A DNA stretch of 64,000 nt from Synechococcus sp. PCC 7335 (GCF_000155595.1 NZ_DS989904.1:814477-878476), one strand, 5' to 3'; numbered from the stretch's first letter, positions 9,051-17,934 are shown. Program-made: numbers and translations. Notes: generated by a model not told the origin, from the letters alone.

Positions 9051-9503
9051 ATGGCCACTGCTGCCGACTACACAACATCACAGAAAGAACAAAAGCAACG
9101 GTTTGACGCGCTAAGCGCCGACGAGAAGCTAGCGACTCTGTGGTACGTATATGAAGGGTTAGGCGAAGAGAGACTTGAAAACCCTGATGATAATAAGGAG
9201 TCAGACAGCTCTAGCGATCTGTACAACCAGATTAAAGAGAAGTCTAAAGAAGAACAGCTTCAATTCATGCGCGATGTCCTCTCTGGTGAGGGGAATGATT
9301 TAACCAATGCGTACAACAATTTAAGCAATACTACAAAGATCGCGCTTTGGTATCGTTTAGGACAGGGTATGGCAAAAGGATCTGTTATTCAAGTTCCTGG
9401 CGATTATAGTCTATCCAACGATGCCCAACAGCTAGTTAGCGCCATCAACGAGATGAGCTTTGAGCAGAGTTATCTCTTCGTTCGTGATGCTATCGTTGGC
9501 TGA
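9051..9503 (+). CDS. HCP: helical carotenoid protein (OCP N-terminal-domain paralogue)
   Basis: Protein of 150 residues. The start is the ATG at 9051, preceded by the ribosome site AAGGAGA (9038-9044) at a good distance; an upstream TTG frame extension is rejected. It is a helical domain matching the OCP N-terminal carotenoid-binding domain: RFDALSADEKLATLWYVYEG at the front, and NTTKIALWYRLGQGMAKGSV plus VPGDYSLSNDAQQLVSAINE in the second subdomain. The W-Y-R-L-G signature of the family is present. HCPs bind a keto-carotenoid and act in singlet-oxygen quenching or photoprotection; this one has no attached regulatory domain. With the CTDH upstream it forms the split equivalent of OCP, in reversed order. 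Which HCP clade it belongs to needs a tree. Confidence 0.85.
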   Translation: MATAADYTTSQKEQKQRFDALSADEKLATLWYVYEGLGEERLENPDDNKESDSSSDLYNQIKEKSKEEQLQFMRDVLSGEGNDLTNAYNNLSNTTKIALWYRLGQGMAKGSVIQVPGDYSLSNDAQQLVSAINEMSFEQSYLFVRDAIVG

Positions 9504-9545
9504 CCCTTAGCCAGTACTAGAGCGCTTTCTTCAATTCGCCTTTCG

Positions 9546-9635
9546 TTGGTTACCGCTACGTAGATTTTATCTCATGTTCGTTACCCTGCTGAGACACGGT
9601 AATAGCAGGTGTAGTATCTACGCAGTGGTAGCCAA
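9546..9635. repeat. 90-bp imperfect palindrome downstream of HCP
   Basis: The arms ttggttaccgctacgtagat (9546-9565) and atctacgcagtggtagccaa (9616-9635) pair at 17 of 20 positions. A second inner pair, cctgct (9585-9590) and agcagg (9604-9609), extends the fold. No T run follows, so it is not a textbook terminator. It may be an mRNA 3'-stabilising hairpin or a small palindromic element. The rest of 9504-9860 shows nothing codable. Confidence 0.55.
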
Positions 9636-9860
9636 AGGTTTAGACGACTATAGAACTTGACACTTTGCCTCTAAACTTAGCCTTCAACAAGTTCATTCTT
9701 TAGCAAGTTCACTATCTTGCTAATAAGGCGAGCCGCCTATAGCTTATAACTGACAGGAGGATGTAGAAGAAGCTAATGCGACCAGCGTTTATGGACAACC
9801 TATACAGATAAAGAAAAAAAGTGATAAGCTCAGAGCGTCCATTATCAGAGGTTATAACTG

Positions 9861-10628
9861 ATGCTGCTACCCTCTGTGATGACTATAAACGCTCTTGTCG
9901 TTGGTGCAACTCAGGGAATTGGTCTAGCTTTTACTCAACAGCTGTTATTAGACAATCGAGTGAAGCATTTATTTGCCACTTATCGCTCAAAACAGACCGC
10001 AGAAAGCCTGCTAACACTAGCCAGTCAGCATCCTAATCGCTTGCATCTAATTAAGCTAGACATTGTTGATGAAGAACAGATCGAAAGTGGTCTTGCAGCA
10101 GTGAAGTTGATAGCCCCCAATCTTCATGTTGCTATCAACTGCGTAGGATTGTTGCATAATCAGCAGCAACAGCCTGAGAAGGCGCTCAGACAGCTGAATT
10201 CAAAGAATCTTCTAACTTATTTTCAAATTAATAGCATTGGTCCAGTGTTGCTAGCAAAGCACTTACTGGGTTTGTTTAAGCACGCAGAACTAAGTATATT
10301 TGCCACTATTTCAGCCAAGATTGGCAGTATTGGTGATAATCGTATTGGTGGATGGTACGGATATAGAGCTTCTAAAGCAGCACTAAATATGTTTCTCAAG
10401 ACCTCTGCAATTGAATACAGCCGGCGTAGTCCGAAAACAATACTGGTGATGCTACATCCTGGAACAACAGATACCGGGCTTTCGAAGCCTTTTCAAAGGG
10501 GAGTTGCGCCTGAGAAACTGTTCTCCACCGAAAGGACGGTTACTCAACTATTAAGTGTTTTAGAGAACGTAACGATTAAAGATAGTGGAGCATTTTTCTC
10601 CTGGGATGGCAGTCGATTACCGTGGTAG
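9861..10628 (+). CDS. Short-chain dehydrogenase/reductase (C-factor-like SDR)
   Basis: Protein of 255 residues. The Rossmann nucleotide motif is GATQGIG (about residues 14-20), the structural NNAG-like segment reads INCVG, and the catalytic pair is in YRASK (Tyr and Lys about 170 residues in) preceded by a serine-containing strand (FATISAKIG). The overall pattern, with MLHPGTTDTGLSKPF after the catalytic region, is that of C-factor-like SDRs. An NAD(P)-dependent oxidoreductase is expected; the substrate is unknown. AGAGG lies 9 bases before the ATG at 9861; a second ATG at 9879 is a possible start. Confidence 0.8.
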   Translation: MLLPSVMTINALVVGATQGIGLAFTQQLLLDNRVKHLFATYRSKQTAESLLTLASQHPNRLHLIKLDIVDEEQIESGLAAVKLIAPNLHVAINCVGLLHNQQQQPEKALRQLNSKNLLTYFQINSIGPVLLAKHLLGLFKHAELSIFATISAKIGSIGDNRIGGWYGYRASKAALNMFLKTSAIEYSRRSPKTILVMLHPGTTDTGLSKPFQRGVAPEKLFSTERTVTQLLSVLENVTIKDSGAFFSWDGSRLPW

Positions 10629-10758
10629 TAGCCGGTGGCCCCACTCAATCCATTCTTAATATATAATATATTCGTCTTGGCTAGAACATATGATCTATAG
10701 TAGCTTTGGAGTATAGTGCTTTTGAATGAGTACTTGAAGCTAATCTCTGTGGTCTAAC

Positions 10759-13218
10759 GTGTCAGAAACCTCTATCGAAACGGCACTCGCTGGTGGGGAG
10801 CTGGCGCTGCCTAGTCCAGGGCCGTCGCCTAAATCGCATCCCAAATCGCCGGCATCATTTCCAGCGCAGCGGTGGCAAATTTTCCCTGCGCAGAAATCTC
10901 AAGCTGATCACATTGCGGCGGTAACGGCACTATCACCACTGCTGGCCCAGGTTCTAATCAACAGAGGCATCTACACACCAGAGCAATCATGGGAGTTTTT
11001 AGATCCTGAAACGATCCAATTACCTTCGCCCTTATGTGAATTTCCAGACTTAGAGAAAAGCTTGGAGCTACTAGAGCAGGCGATCACCCTAGAAGAAAAA
11101 ATATTGATCTGTGGTGATTATGACGCTGATGGCATGACTAGCACAGCGTTATTGATGCGATCGCTTCGATACCTAGGCGCTCAGGTAGCCTATGCCATCC
11201 CCAGTCGCATGCATGAAGGCTACGGCATTAATCAGCGCATGGTTGAAGACTTTCACGCTGCTGGTGGCAACCTTATACTCACGGTAGACAACGGCATTAC
11301 TGCCTACGCGCCCATTTCCCGGGCCAAAGAACTGGGTCTTACTATCATCCTTACAGACCATCACGATCTTCCTGAGCAGCTACCACCAGCCGATGCTATT
11401 CTCAATCCTAAGCTGATCCGCGAAAGCTCACCCTACCGTGGGGTAGCAGGTGTCGGTGTGGCCTATGTTTTGGCCGTCTGTCTGGCTCAACGTCTAAACA
11501 AACAGCAAGATCTCACAGCTACCCTGCTAGCACTATTCACATTAGGCACTATCGCCGATCTTGCTCCGCTTACAGGTGTCAACCGTCGTTGGGTAAAAAG
11601 AGGGCTAAAACTACTTCCAAAGTCACTGATTCCAGGTGTGCAGGCGCTGATTGAAGTCGCTGGACTTAGCAAAGAGACTGCGCTTAGGCCAGAAGCGATC
11701 GGCTTTCGATTAGGCCCTAGAATCAACGCCGTCGGACGCATTGCCGATCCACAAATCGTAATTGATCTACTAACGACGGATGATGTCGGTGTGGCGCTTC
11801 AGCAAGCAATGCAGTGCGAAGAAGCGAATTTGCTGCGTCGTGAAATGTGTCAGATCATTGAGAAGCAGGCAATAGAATGGTGCGATGCTCAGATTGAATC
11901 CGGTTTAATCAACCTCCAAAAAGAACGGGTGCTCGTTGTCGTGCAGCCCGATTGGCATCACGGCGTCATCGGTATCGTGGCCTCTAGGCTAGTAGAGCGC
12001 TATGGCGTACCTGTTTTTATTGGTACATACGAAGACGAAAACAAAAAAGAAATTCGCGGCTCAGCTCGGAGCATTCCAGAATTCAACGTATTCGAGGCGT
12101 TGACGTTTTGCGATGACCTGATGAATAAATACGGCGGCCATCAGGCAGCAGGCGGCTTTTCCTTTAGATCTAATAAGCTTAGACAAGTCAAGTCTCGGCT
12201 CAGCAACTTTGCTCGAAAGCATCTACAGCCGGATCATCTAAAGCCACTAATCAAAGTAGATGTTCATGCCCCCTTAGAAGAGGTGACCCTGGATCTCTAC
12301 CAGCAGCTCGATCAGATTCATCCCTGCGGTATTAAGAATCCCGATCCGGTATTTTGGACTGCTGCTGTTACGATTGTCGAACAAAAGGTGATCGGAAAGA
12401 ACAGTGATCATCTGAAACTGACGATGGCTCATAAGGCTAGCGATGACGCCCAGAAGGTAGTGATGAAAGCGATCGCCTGGCGTTGGGCAGAATACTATCC
12501 GCTTCCAAGAATTTTAGATATTGCCTACAAGCTACGTCTGAATGAATGGAAAGGTCATCGTACCGTAGAACTTGATTTAGTCGGCGTTCGCCCTTCTAAG
12601 CCAGCGCCTCAGACAAAGGCAGGTATCCACCCTTGGTCAGGTAGCCAAGGAGAAGCAAAGATAGCCACACCATCACCATACCCTAATAAAAATATCCAGC
12701 TAATTGACTCTTCACCATCAGCTGACCTCGCAAAAGAACAGCCTGCTGATTCATCCGATCTTTCCTTAGTAGCTGAACAGAGCCACTTAAGAGCACAGAC
12801 CCAGCTAGCGAACTATAGCTCTGAGTGCTATAGCGTCTTAGAAAGCGTTGCCCGCCTCGACATCGAGTTCTATCACAGCAAGCGGCTCTACAAAGGCACC
12901 CTAGAGACGAATGACGACGAGAAACAGCTTACAATTGAGAATGGAGAAGGGCATCTGTTAGTTGTGCAAATGAGCCAGCAGAAAGGATTTTTATACCTTT
13001 CAGCAGAAACTCCGCAGGCCGTAGATGTTGCAGAGTTACCCTATTCCAACCTCATTCGTGCTGGGCTAAGCGCGCTAGAAATCAAGCAGAAAACGCATCT
13101 GCTAGCTAAGTATGAAGAGCTACTTGCGAAAAAAGACGGCCAAATCGATGCGATGAAAGCCCAGATAGAGCTGCTAAAAGAAAAGATTGCGCAGCTCTCT
13201 AGTAAACAGCAATCCTAA
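10759..13218 (+). CDS. recJ: Single-stranded-DNA-specific 5'-3' exonuclease RecJ
   Basis: Protein of 819 residues with a GTG start. RecJ degrades single-stranded DNA 5' to 3' in recombination and mismatch repair. The DHH phosphoesterase motifs are clear: ICGDYDADGMTSTALL (about residues 117-132, metal-binding Asp residues), LTVDNG, and ILTDHHDLPEQLPPAD (about 197-212). The DHHA1-type region shows WHHGVIGIVASRLVERYG and KYGGHQAAGGFSF. It is longer than E. coli RecJ (577 residues) because of an N-terminal ~45-residue Pro/Ser-rich lead and a C-terminal extension ending in a coiled coil (about residues 780-816), as is common in cyanobacteria. No clear ribosome site precedes the GTG. Confidence 0.92.
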   Translation: MSETSIETALAGGELALPSPGPSPKSHPKSPASFPAQRWQIFPAQKSQADHIAAVTALSPLLAQVLINRGIYTPEQSWEFLDPETIQLPSPLCEFPDLEKSLELLEQAITLEEKILICGDYDADGMTSTALLMRSLRYLGAQVAYAIPSRMHEGYGINQRMVEDFHAAGGNLILTVDNGITAYAPISRAKELGLTIILTDHHDLPEQLPPADAILNPKLIRESSPYRGVAGVGVAYVLAVCLAQRLNKQQDLTATLLALFTLGTIADLAPLTGVNRRWVKRGLKLLPKSLIPGVQALIEVAGLSKETALRPEAIGFRLGPRINAVGRIADPQIVIDLLTTDDVGVALQQAMQCEEANLLRREMCQIIEKQAIEWCDAQIESGLINLQKERVLVVVQPDWHHGVIGIVASRLVERYGVPVFIGTYEDENKKEIRGSARSIPEFNVFEALTFCDDLMNKYGGHQAAGGFSFRSNKLRQVKSRLSNFARKHLQPDHLKPLIKVDVHAPLEEVTLDLYQQLDQIHPCGIKNPDPVFWTAAVTIVEQKVIGKNSDHLKLTMAHKASDDAQKVVMKAIAWRWAEYYPLPRILDIAYKLRLNEWKGHRTVELDLVGVRPSKPAPQTKAGIHPWSGSQGEAKIATPSPYPNKNIQLIDSSPSADLAKEQPADSSDLSLVAEQSHLRAQTQLANYSSECYSVLESVARLDIEFYHSKRLYKGTLETNDDEKQLTIENGEGHLLVVQMSQQKGFLYLSAETPQAVDVAELPYSNLIRAGLSALEIKQKTHLLAKYEELLAKKDGQIDAMKAQIELLKEKIAQLSSKQQS

Positions 13219-13315
13219 AGCTAGAGAAAAGCACACTGTTCCTAGCTGGTTCAAATTGGCAGCTCCGCATTACAGCGGTGCGTGAGACTAGATCTTATGA
13301 CTGTTTTGAGAGAGT

Positions 13316-13498
13316 TGTGGAAAACTTACACCACCGACCAGCTCAGTATTTACACGGATCTGTATCTGAGTTAACAATATCTCAACCGTTGTCCTTAGGC
13401 ACTTACAGCACTGTTGACAGACTTTGTCTCTTCTGAAATATTTAAGGTTTTGATAAACTCGTCTCTTCAATCCAAAGTTTTCCACAGAGTTTTCCACA
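13316..13498. other. Cluster of three DnaA-box-like nonamers
   Basis: TTTTCCACA occurs at 13478-13486 and 13490-13498 (12-bp phase, same strand) and once inverted at 13316-13324. TTTTCCACA is a close relative of the DnaA box TTATCCACA and is a form I associate with cyanobacterial origins. The stretch 13219-13719 has no supportable gene. It could be an origin-related or DnaA-titration/regulatory site. The neighbours are recJ and a DUF4349 gene, not dnaN or dnaA, which argues against a simple oriC call. Confidence 0.4.
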
Positions 13499-13719
13499 GG
13501 TCTTTCCTCAGATAGTTCAGTCGTGAGGCACGCGCTGATTAGCCCGTATGTTCAGCCTAAGCGTTCCGTCGAGTGAATCACAGTAAAACCTGCTCAACCT
13601 TTTTGAGAGGATGTAGTCATCTATCGCGATCGCGCGTTACATCGGGAGTGTCATCTCCGATAGTGCCCTTCTAATAGTGCCCCGAGGAATTCTACAGAAG
13701 TAGTAGGAATTCATACCCT

Positions 13720-14595
13720 CTAGCTGCGATCAGCTAATCTAACTTTTTTGACTATCGCTGCCCCGCAAAGTAAAACTACCAAATACGGACTATAGGCGAA
13801 GAGCCAGAGACCAATCTGCAAAAGATTAGTAGTGAAGCTGCCTACAGAATGGGTCGCCAATTGCCAAGAATTAGCAAGCTGGCGAGAGAGTGCAGGTTGA
13901 TCTGACGTTATGGTGATCGCGCTCTCCAGTTCAAGGGTAATCGTCGAGTAGCGCACTTTAGTCTGAAGGTTCTGCTGCTGGGCCGCCATCTGTTCAATTG
14001 TTTGGCGGACGTTGCTTAGCTCCTTGGAGACTTCGAGTATATCTGAAATTTCTCCAGTGCGTCCCATCAGTTCTAGTAATGCTTCTTCTGACTTTCGCGC
14101 ATTTTTCAGCCTTGCCTGCAGATCCACTATCTGACTAGATACGTCTTCTGTGCTGATTGATCGGCCGCGAACCTCACCTAAGACCGTAAAGTCGTCTAGC
14201 GTCGCATCGAGCCTTTCTTGAGGTACCCGTAGCTCAAGGCTAAGAGAGCGCTGACGGTCACTGCTGTCTTGTAAGGAAAGCAAATCGCCTTGCTGCTTTT
14301 GAATAATCTGGCGGACTTGCCCAAAGCTATCTTCTATTGAAGTTACCCCTAGGGTTAGATAGGCTCGCTTGGTCAGCTGAGGTCTAGTCGTTTGAGGTCG
14401 TTCTCCTGGTAACTCGCTCGCTTGTTCTACCTCTAGAGCAGTCGGTACCTGATCAATGTCTGGTGCAACGTCACTTTCGACTGCTGCTGGTTCTGTAAAG
14501 TCTACCTGACTCTCGTTAGGTGATTGAGCACAACTACTAAAGCTAGATGTTGCTAAAGCAGATCCGATCAACAAAAGCGTCCAAGAGCGTTTCAT
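13720..14595 (-). CDS. DUF4349 lipoprotein-like membrane protein
   Basis: Protein of 291 residues. The N-terminus is a signal sequence with a cysteine (FSSC, about residue 22) resembling a loose lipobox. An acidic linker follows, then the DUF4349 core: KRAYLTLGVTSIEDSFGQVR, LSLELRVPQERLDATLDDF, a coiled-coil segment around VDLQARLKNARKSEEALLEL and VRYSTITLELE. A C-terminal membrane helix (about residues 255-280) ends in a basic tail. This architecture is typical of DUF4349 envelope proteins; function is unknown. The gene is monocistronic in appearance. Confidence 0.75.
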   Translation of the reverse strand: MKRSWTLLLIGSALATSSFSSCAQSPNESQVDFTEPAAVESDVAPDIDQVPTALEVEQASELPGERPQTTRPQLTKRAYLTLGVTSIEDSFGQVRQIIQKQQGDLLSLQDSSDRQRSLSLELRVPQERLDATLDDFTVLGEVRGRSISTEDVSSQIVDLQARLKNARKSEEALLELMGRTGEISDILEVSKELSNVRQTIEQMAAQQQNLQTKVRYSTITLELESAITITSDQPALSRQLANSWQLATHSVGSFTTNLLQIGLWLFAYSPYLVVLLCGAAIVKKVRLADRS

Positions 14596-15242
14596 AAACC
14601 GTCGGTTTGAGTGATGTTCTTAGTCGTAACATCAACAGCCTGACCCACTTTCCAGACAAGCACGGGTTCGTTTCAGGTTTTGAAACCCGCCCGAAATCTG
14701 CTTAAGACCCGCAGACGGTATCTCGTGGCGCCACTTCTAGCACTTTTCGAAGAAGCGGACGAGCATATGCTTGGTTCATACAGTTAGAGTCTATGTGGTG
14801 AAAAGAGATTTTCACCCTGGAATGTGAGGTTGCGCTATTGGCTTCCAATGACTGACTGGCAAATTTAAGCGTTGTACAATTCTCGCGAACTGTGCAAATA
14901 ACATCAGTGATACTCGACTTCATTTGCTAGCAGGAAAAACTGCATCGAATATCCTAATTATGTTGTGCCTAAACCTTCGGAGAAAGGACTGCAGGTCTCT
15001 ATTCATCAACGGATCCTACTGGATTCAAACCTGTGACCAACCGCTTAGAAGACGGTGGACATTCGCCTGTAAGCCCCTTTGTGTATAGGCTTTGTAGAGA
15101 TTGGATTTAGCATCTTCCCTAGATGCTGTAACCATGCGGCCATTCAGTGGAAAATTCAGGTCGAAATTTGCCCCATATCCAACATACTACCTGCTGCTAT
15201 TTTCTACTTCATTGAGTGCCATGAGCCTGATTTTTTAGGGCA
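14596..15242. other. Spacer with island left end and coding debris
   Basis: A 73-codon minus-strand frame at 14702-14923 has no recognisable motif and is not called as a gene. The tRNA fragment at 15005-15056 lies here. Between it and the DUF5615 gene, the minus strand reads as a fragment of coding character (GYGANFDLNFPLNGRMVTAS and onward, about 15060-15190) without a start, probably a decayed gene of unknown family. Confidence 0.4.
15005..15056 (-). repeat. tRNA-Arg 3' fragment: left direct repeat of the island (att-like)
   Basis: These 52 bases match 27849-27900 at 48 positions. The right copy is the 3' part of the intact tRNA-Arg(UCU) gene, from the anticodon stem through the T arm and acceptor. 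The left copy lacks the 5' half, so it cannot make a tRNA. A duplicated tRNA 3' end at the far side of accessory DNA is the classic footprint of tyrosine-recombinase integration. The four substitutions suggest an old event. Confidence 0.75.
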
Positions 15243-15599
15243 TCATTCACGCCATTGATTGAGCCAGAGGACTTGACTTCGCCAGTCCTCACTCTGAGTC
15301 TCGGTGAACACCCGATCAATAGCGCGGATTAAGTCTGACAAAGACCAACTTCTTTGTGCCGCGAGTAAAATGCCACTGTGCTCGGGAATTTGAGCTGATA
15401 ATACGATGAAATCCTTGATATTGAAGGTAAATATGCATCGCTTATGCTCACTAGCTCCCAACAATTGGGCTTTATCGCTAGCATCTTCCGGCATCCAATT
15501 ATTTGGTGTTCGCGTGACATCATGTCCGCGCTCTATCAATGCTTTATGCAGGGCTTTGATAGATGTATCGGCATCCAAGTGCAGCTTTAAACTAGGCAT
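15243..15599 (-). CDS. DUF5615 PIN-like protein (putative toxin)
   Basis: Protein of 118 residues. It matches the DUF5615 PIN-like family: an N-terminal LHLDADTS (first acidic residues of the PIN fold), RGHDV, DKAQLLGASEHKRCIFTFNI with K-D-F and SGILLAAQRSW. Members are predicted ribonuclease toxins. It overlaps the upstream DUF433 gene by 8 bp, the usual antitoxin-toxin order and coupling. The expected TFNxxDF pattern is present as TFNIKDF, so the gene looks intact. Confidence 0.8.
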   Translation of the reverse strand: MPSLKLHLDADTSIKALHKALIERGHDVTRTPNNWMPEDASDKAQLLGASEHKRCIFTFNIKDFIVLSAQIPEHSGILLAAQRSWSLSDLIRAIDRVFTETQSEDWRSQVLWLNQWRE

Positions 15600-15978
15600 A
15601 GGAAGCTGCTTCTAGTGCTGCTTCGGATGCGATCGCATCATCTATCTCTGCTTTATGAGCCTCATAAAAGCTCAAAGCTTCTGCAACTTGAGCTGTGGAC
15701 AGGTTATATTCATCCGCAATTTTACTCACGTCCCAGCCCCAGTCAGCTTTCGCAATGACCATAGTCTGTATTCTAATACCAGTGCCCTTAATGCTCGCAC
15801 TGGCTTGTCCGCTTGTGCCCACGCGATATTGAATCTGAGGAAAAGCCTGCTCGTGCTCTAAAGATAATCCCGAGCCTATCGTTTCTTGCTGGATCGAACC
15901 TAACAACTGCTGAACCAGTTGCCAGCGCTCCTTTAAGGGTAACTGTAATACTTGAGCTTGAAGCTCTTGCAATGTCAC
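15592..15978 (-). CDS. DUF433 antitoxin-like protein
   Basis: Protein of 128 residues. The N-terminal helix (LQELQAQVLQLPLKERWQLV) resembles the short addiction-module segment often joined to DUF433. The C-terminal DUF433 HTH domain is GTGIRIQTMVIAKADWGWDV followed by IADEYNLSTAQVAEALSFYE. DUF433 proteins pair with DUF5615 PIN-like toxins as antitoxin and probable autorepressor. It overlaps the downstream toxin start by 8 bp. Confidence 0.8.
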   Translation of the reverse strand: MTLQELQAQVLQLPLKERWQLVQQLLGSIQQETIGSGLSLEHEQAFPQIQYRVGTSGQASASIKGTGIRIQTMVIAKADWGWDVSKIADEYNLSTAQVAEALSFYEAHKAEIDDAIASEAALEAASYA

Positions 15979-16229
15979 AGAGCACCTCCCTAGCTACGAT
16001 ACAAACGCTTGAATATTATCTACCCTACAACCAATATTTTACCTGACTTATTTCTAGATGTCCTTGGACACAGCACATTGACTGTGTTGGGCTCCGACCC
16101 AACATATTCCCAACAACAGCCAACACCACAATCAGAAAACGATAGGCCGTGAGCAGGTCTTAAAAACACTCGTATCAAGATGGTTTCATTGCGTATAAAT
16201 ACGCATTAGGCTAGTTGGGCGTAACATTT

Positions 16230-16937
16230 ATGACCTCCACCTATGAGCAACTAGATATTCGTAATGTGGCAACTTATCCGGTTGCTGATGCTGCTCGCTA
16301 CTTGGCTATTCCAGCGGGGACATTGCGATCGTGGTTGCATGGGCGGACGTATCCGACTGCAAATGGAAATAAGTATTTTGAGCCGTTGATTCACTTGCCA
16401 GATGGCAATAGTCCCCAGCTTTCGTTCACTAACCTGGTTGAAGCTCATGTGCTGAGGGTGATTAGGCAAAACCACAAGGTGCGTTTGGACAAGGTGCGTA
16501 CGGCGCTGGATTACGTAGAGCAAAAGTTTGGGTTGCCTCACCCGCTGGCGCGAGCCCAATTTCAGACGGACGGTGTGGATTTGTTTGTGGAGTCTGTAGG
16601 TCAGCTGATTAATGCGTCTAGAGATGGTCAGCTGGCTATGAAAAAGACCTTACAGCAGTTCCTCCAGCGTATTGAATGGGATGAGGAAGGGCACCCGCAA
16701 CGGCTATTTCCACTGATTCAGCTACAGCAGGCAGATGAGCCTCGTGTATTGGAGATTAACCCACGGTTATCATTTGGACGGCCTGTGGTGGTCAATACAG
16801 GGATTCCTGCGAATATGATTATTGACCGTTTCCGGGCAGGCGAAAGCTTGGAATCGTTGGCTGACGATTATGACTTAAGCCGTCAGCAGCTTGAAGAAAT
16901 TCTTCGGTTTGAGATGGTTTTGTCTAAGGCTGCGTGA
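16230..16937 (+). CDS. DUF433 / HTH antitoxin-like protein without partner
   Basis: Protein of 235 residues from the ATG at 16230; an upstream TTG (16215) is less likely. The N-terminal MerR-like HTH reads YPVADAARYLAIPAGTLRSW, followed by a middle domain and a C-terminal DUF433 helix-turn-helix (FGRPVVVNTGIPANMIIDRF, then LADDYDLSRQQLEEILRFEM). Proteins of this architecture normally precede a PIN-like toxin on the same strand. Here the next gene is on the opposite strand, so the toxin appears lost. It is likely a DNA-binding regulator. Confidence 0.75.
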   Translation: MTSTYEQLDIRNVATYPVADAARYLAIPAGTLRSWLHGRTYPTANGNKYFEPLIHLPDGNSPQLSFTNLVEAHVLRVIRQNHKVRLDKVRTALDYVEQKFGLPHPLARAQFQTDGVDLFVESVGQLINASRDGQLAMKKTLQQFLQRIEWDEEGHPQRLFPLIQLQQADEPRVLEINPRLSFGRPVVVNTGIPANMIIDRFRAGESLESLADDYDLSRQQLEEILRFEMVLSKAA

Positions 16938-16953
16938 CCCATGCGCTATTGGA

Positions 16954-17271
16954 TTAGCCTGCTTTTTTAGATCGCTTCTGTTGTAGATACTCTGCAAAAT
17001 CTCGAACTTCTGCCAATAGGTCTTCAGGTAAATAGTTCAGTAGTTCGATGACCTGGGCCTGAATCGTTGTTCTATCTAGCTGGATATCAGATTTTTCTAA
17101 GGTCAGTACACTAGAGTTTTCTCCAGTATCATCCATAAATTCGACTTCAAAGCCTTGCGTGTCGCTATAGCAATGCACCACTGCGCCCCGGCTGCCTTTC
17201 GGAACGACCTTTCCGGAGCCCTGCTCTTTGATATCGCGTGTGAGGGTGATGACGTCGAGTTCCTTAATCAT
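16954..17271 (-). CDS. DUF4926-DUF2281 fusion, antitoxin-like
   Basis: Protein of 105 residues. The N-terminal DUF4926 beta domain (ELDVITLTRDIKEQGSGKVV, GSRGAVVHCYSDTQGFEVEF) is joined to a C-terminal DUF2281-type helix (VIELLNYLPEDLLAEVRDFAEYL, split here for length: VIELLNYLPEDLLAE then VRDFAEYLQQKR). It lies 21 bp after the DUF6883 gene on the same strand; DUF4926 and DUF6883 proteins commonly form a two-gene unit suspected of being a toxin-antitoxin system. Biochemical proof is not known to me. Compare the broken paralogue at 17935. Confidence 0.7.
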   Translation of the reverse strand: MIKELDVITLTRDIKEQGSGKVVPKGSRGAVVHCYSDTQGFEVEFMDDTGENSSVLTLEKSDIQLDRTTIQAQVIELLNYLPEDLLAEVRDFAEYLQQKRSKKAG

Positions 17272-17292
17272 GAATCAGTAAATCCTTCGCCT

Positions 17293-17634
17293 CTAGCTGT
17301 CTTTATAAGGTCGAGCCGTAATAAATCGGGGGGAGTCTTCTCCATTATCAATAATCCAGACTGTCAAGATGGTAACTGTTTTATCTGAAGGGGTTTTGAT
17401 AGGGCCAATGATGACGTATTTTGTTCCATGAATGGTCTCGATAACTTCATGGACGCCTTGAGTTTTAGTCAGGTTGAGCAGTGCTTGCTCCAGTGGCGTT
17501 GGGTTTGTGTGGCTGAAGCCTACTCCGAGAAAAAACTTAGCTTTTGCTTTACCGATATCATGGGTCTGAGATAAGAGGTAACCTGTTAGTTTATTGGGCT
17601 GGATGTAGGCCTGGGAGCAATTAGGGAGTTGCAA
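17293..17634 (-). CDS. DUF6883 protein (partner of DUF4926)
   Basis: Protein of 113 residues. The pattern YIQPNKLTGYLLSQTHDIGK, AKFFLGVGFS, YVIIGPIKTP and VTILTVWIIDNGEDSPRFIT is that of DUF6883. It is the upstream member of the DUF6883-DUF4926 pair. Suspected toxin-like partner; no catalytic residues can be named with confidence. Length is normal and no lesions are seen. Confidence 0.7.
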   Translation of the reverse strand: MQLPNCSQAYIQPNKLTGYLLSQTHDIGKAKAKFFLGVGFSHTNPTPLEQALLNLTKTQGVHEVIETIHGTKYVIIGPIKTPSDKTVTILTVWIIDNGEDSPRFITARPYKDS

Positions 17635-17934
17635 CCTGAGGGGCTCCTAGGACATTGATTCCTTGCTACTTCATTTTAGCTGATGGTTCCAGTGGTTCCA
17701 GGAGAATTGCTCTAAGATACCTGTCCCAGTGCAATCAGTGTCAGAAAATTGTGTCCAAGTGGCAGATTATATTTTCCTTATCAGAATCAGTATGGAGAGC
17801 AACATTAGTCCGTAGAGTAGATTCAAGGGCTTTCTGGTATTGGTTGGTGGGTGAGAACTGGATGGATTTACGCTTTGGTGAGACACAACGGCTAGATTTG
17901 TAACCGCTATCCCAGAAAGGTCGCAGAGGTGAAA
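17635..17934. other. Spacer without supportable gene
   Basis: About 300 bp between the divergent DUF6883 and DUF4926-like genes. The only open frames lack motifs. It presumably holds promoters for both directions, but no clear box is seen. Confidence 0.4.

Noticed and set aside
13288-13497. 69-codon minus-strand frame across the DnaA-box cluster
   Set aside because: No motif or ribosome site; it overlaps the repeat nonamers and looks like chance.
14702-14923. 73-codon minus-strand frame
   Set aside because: No recognisable pattern or good start context, and it lies in spacer next to the island end.
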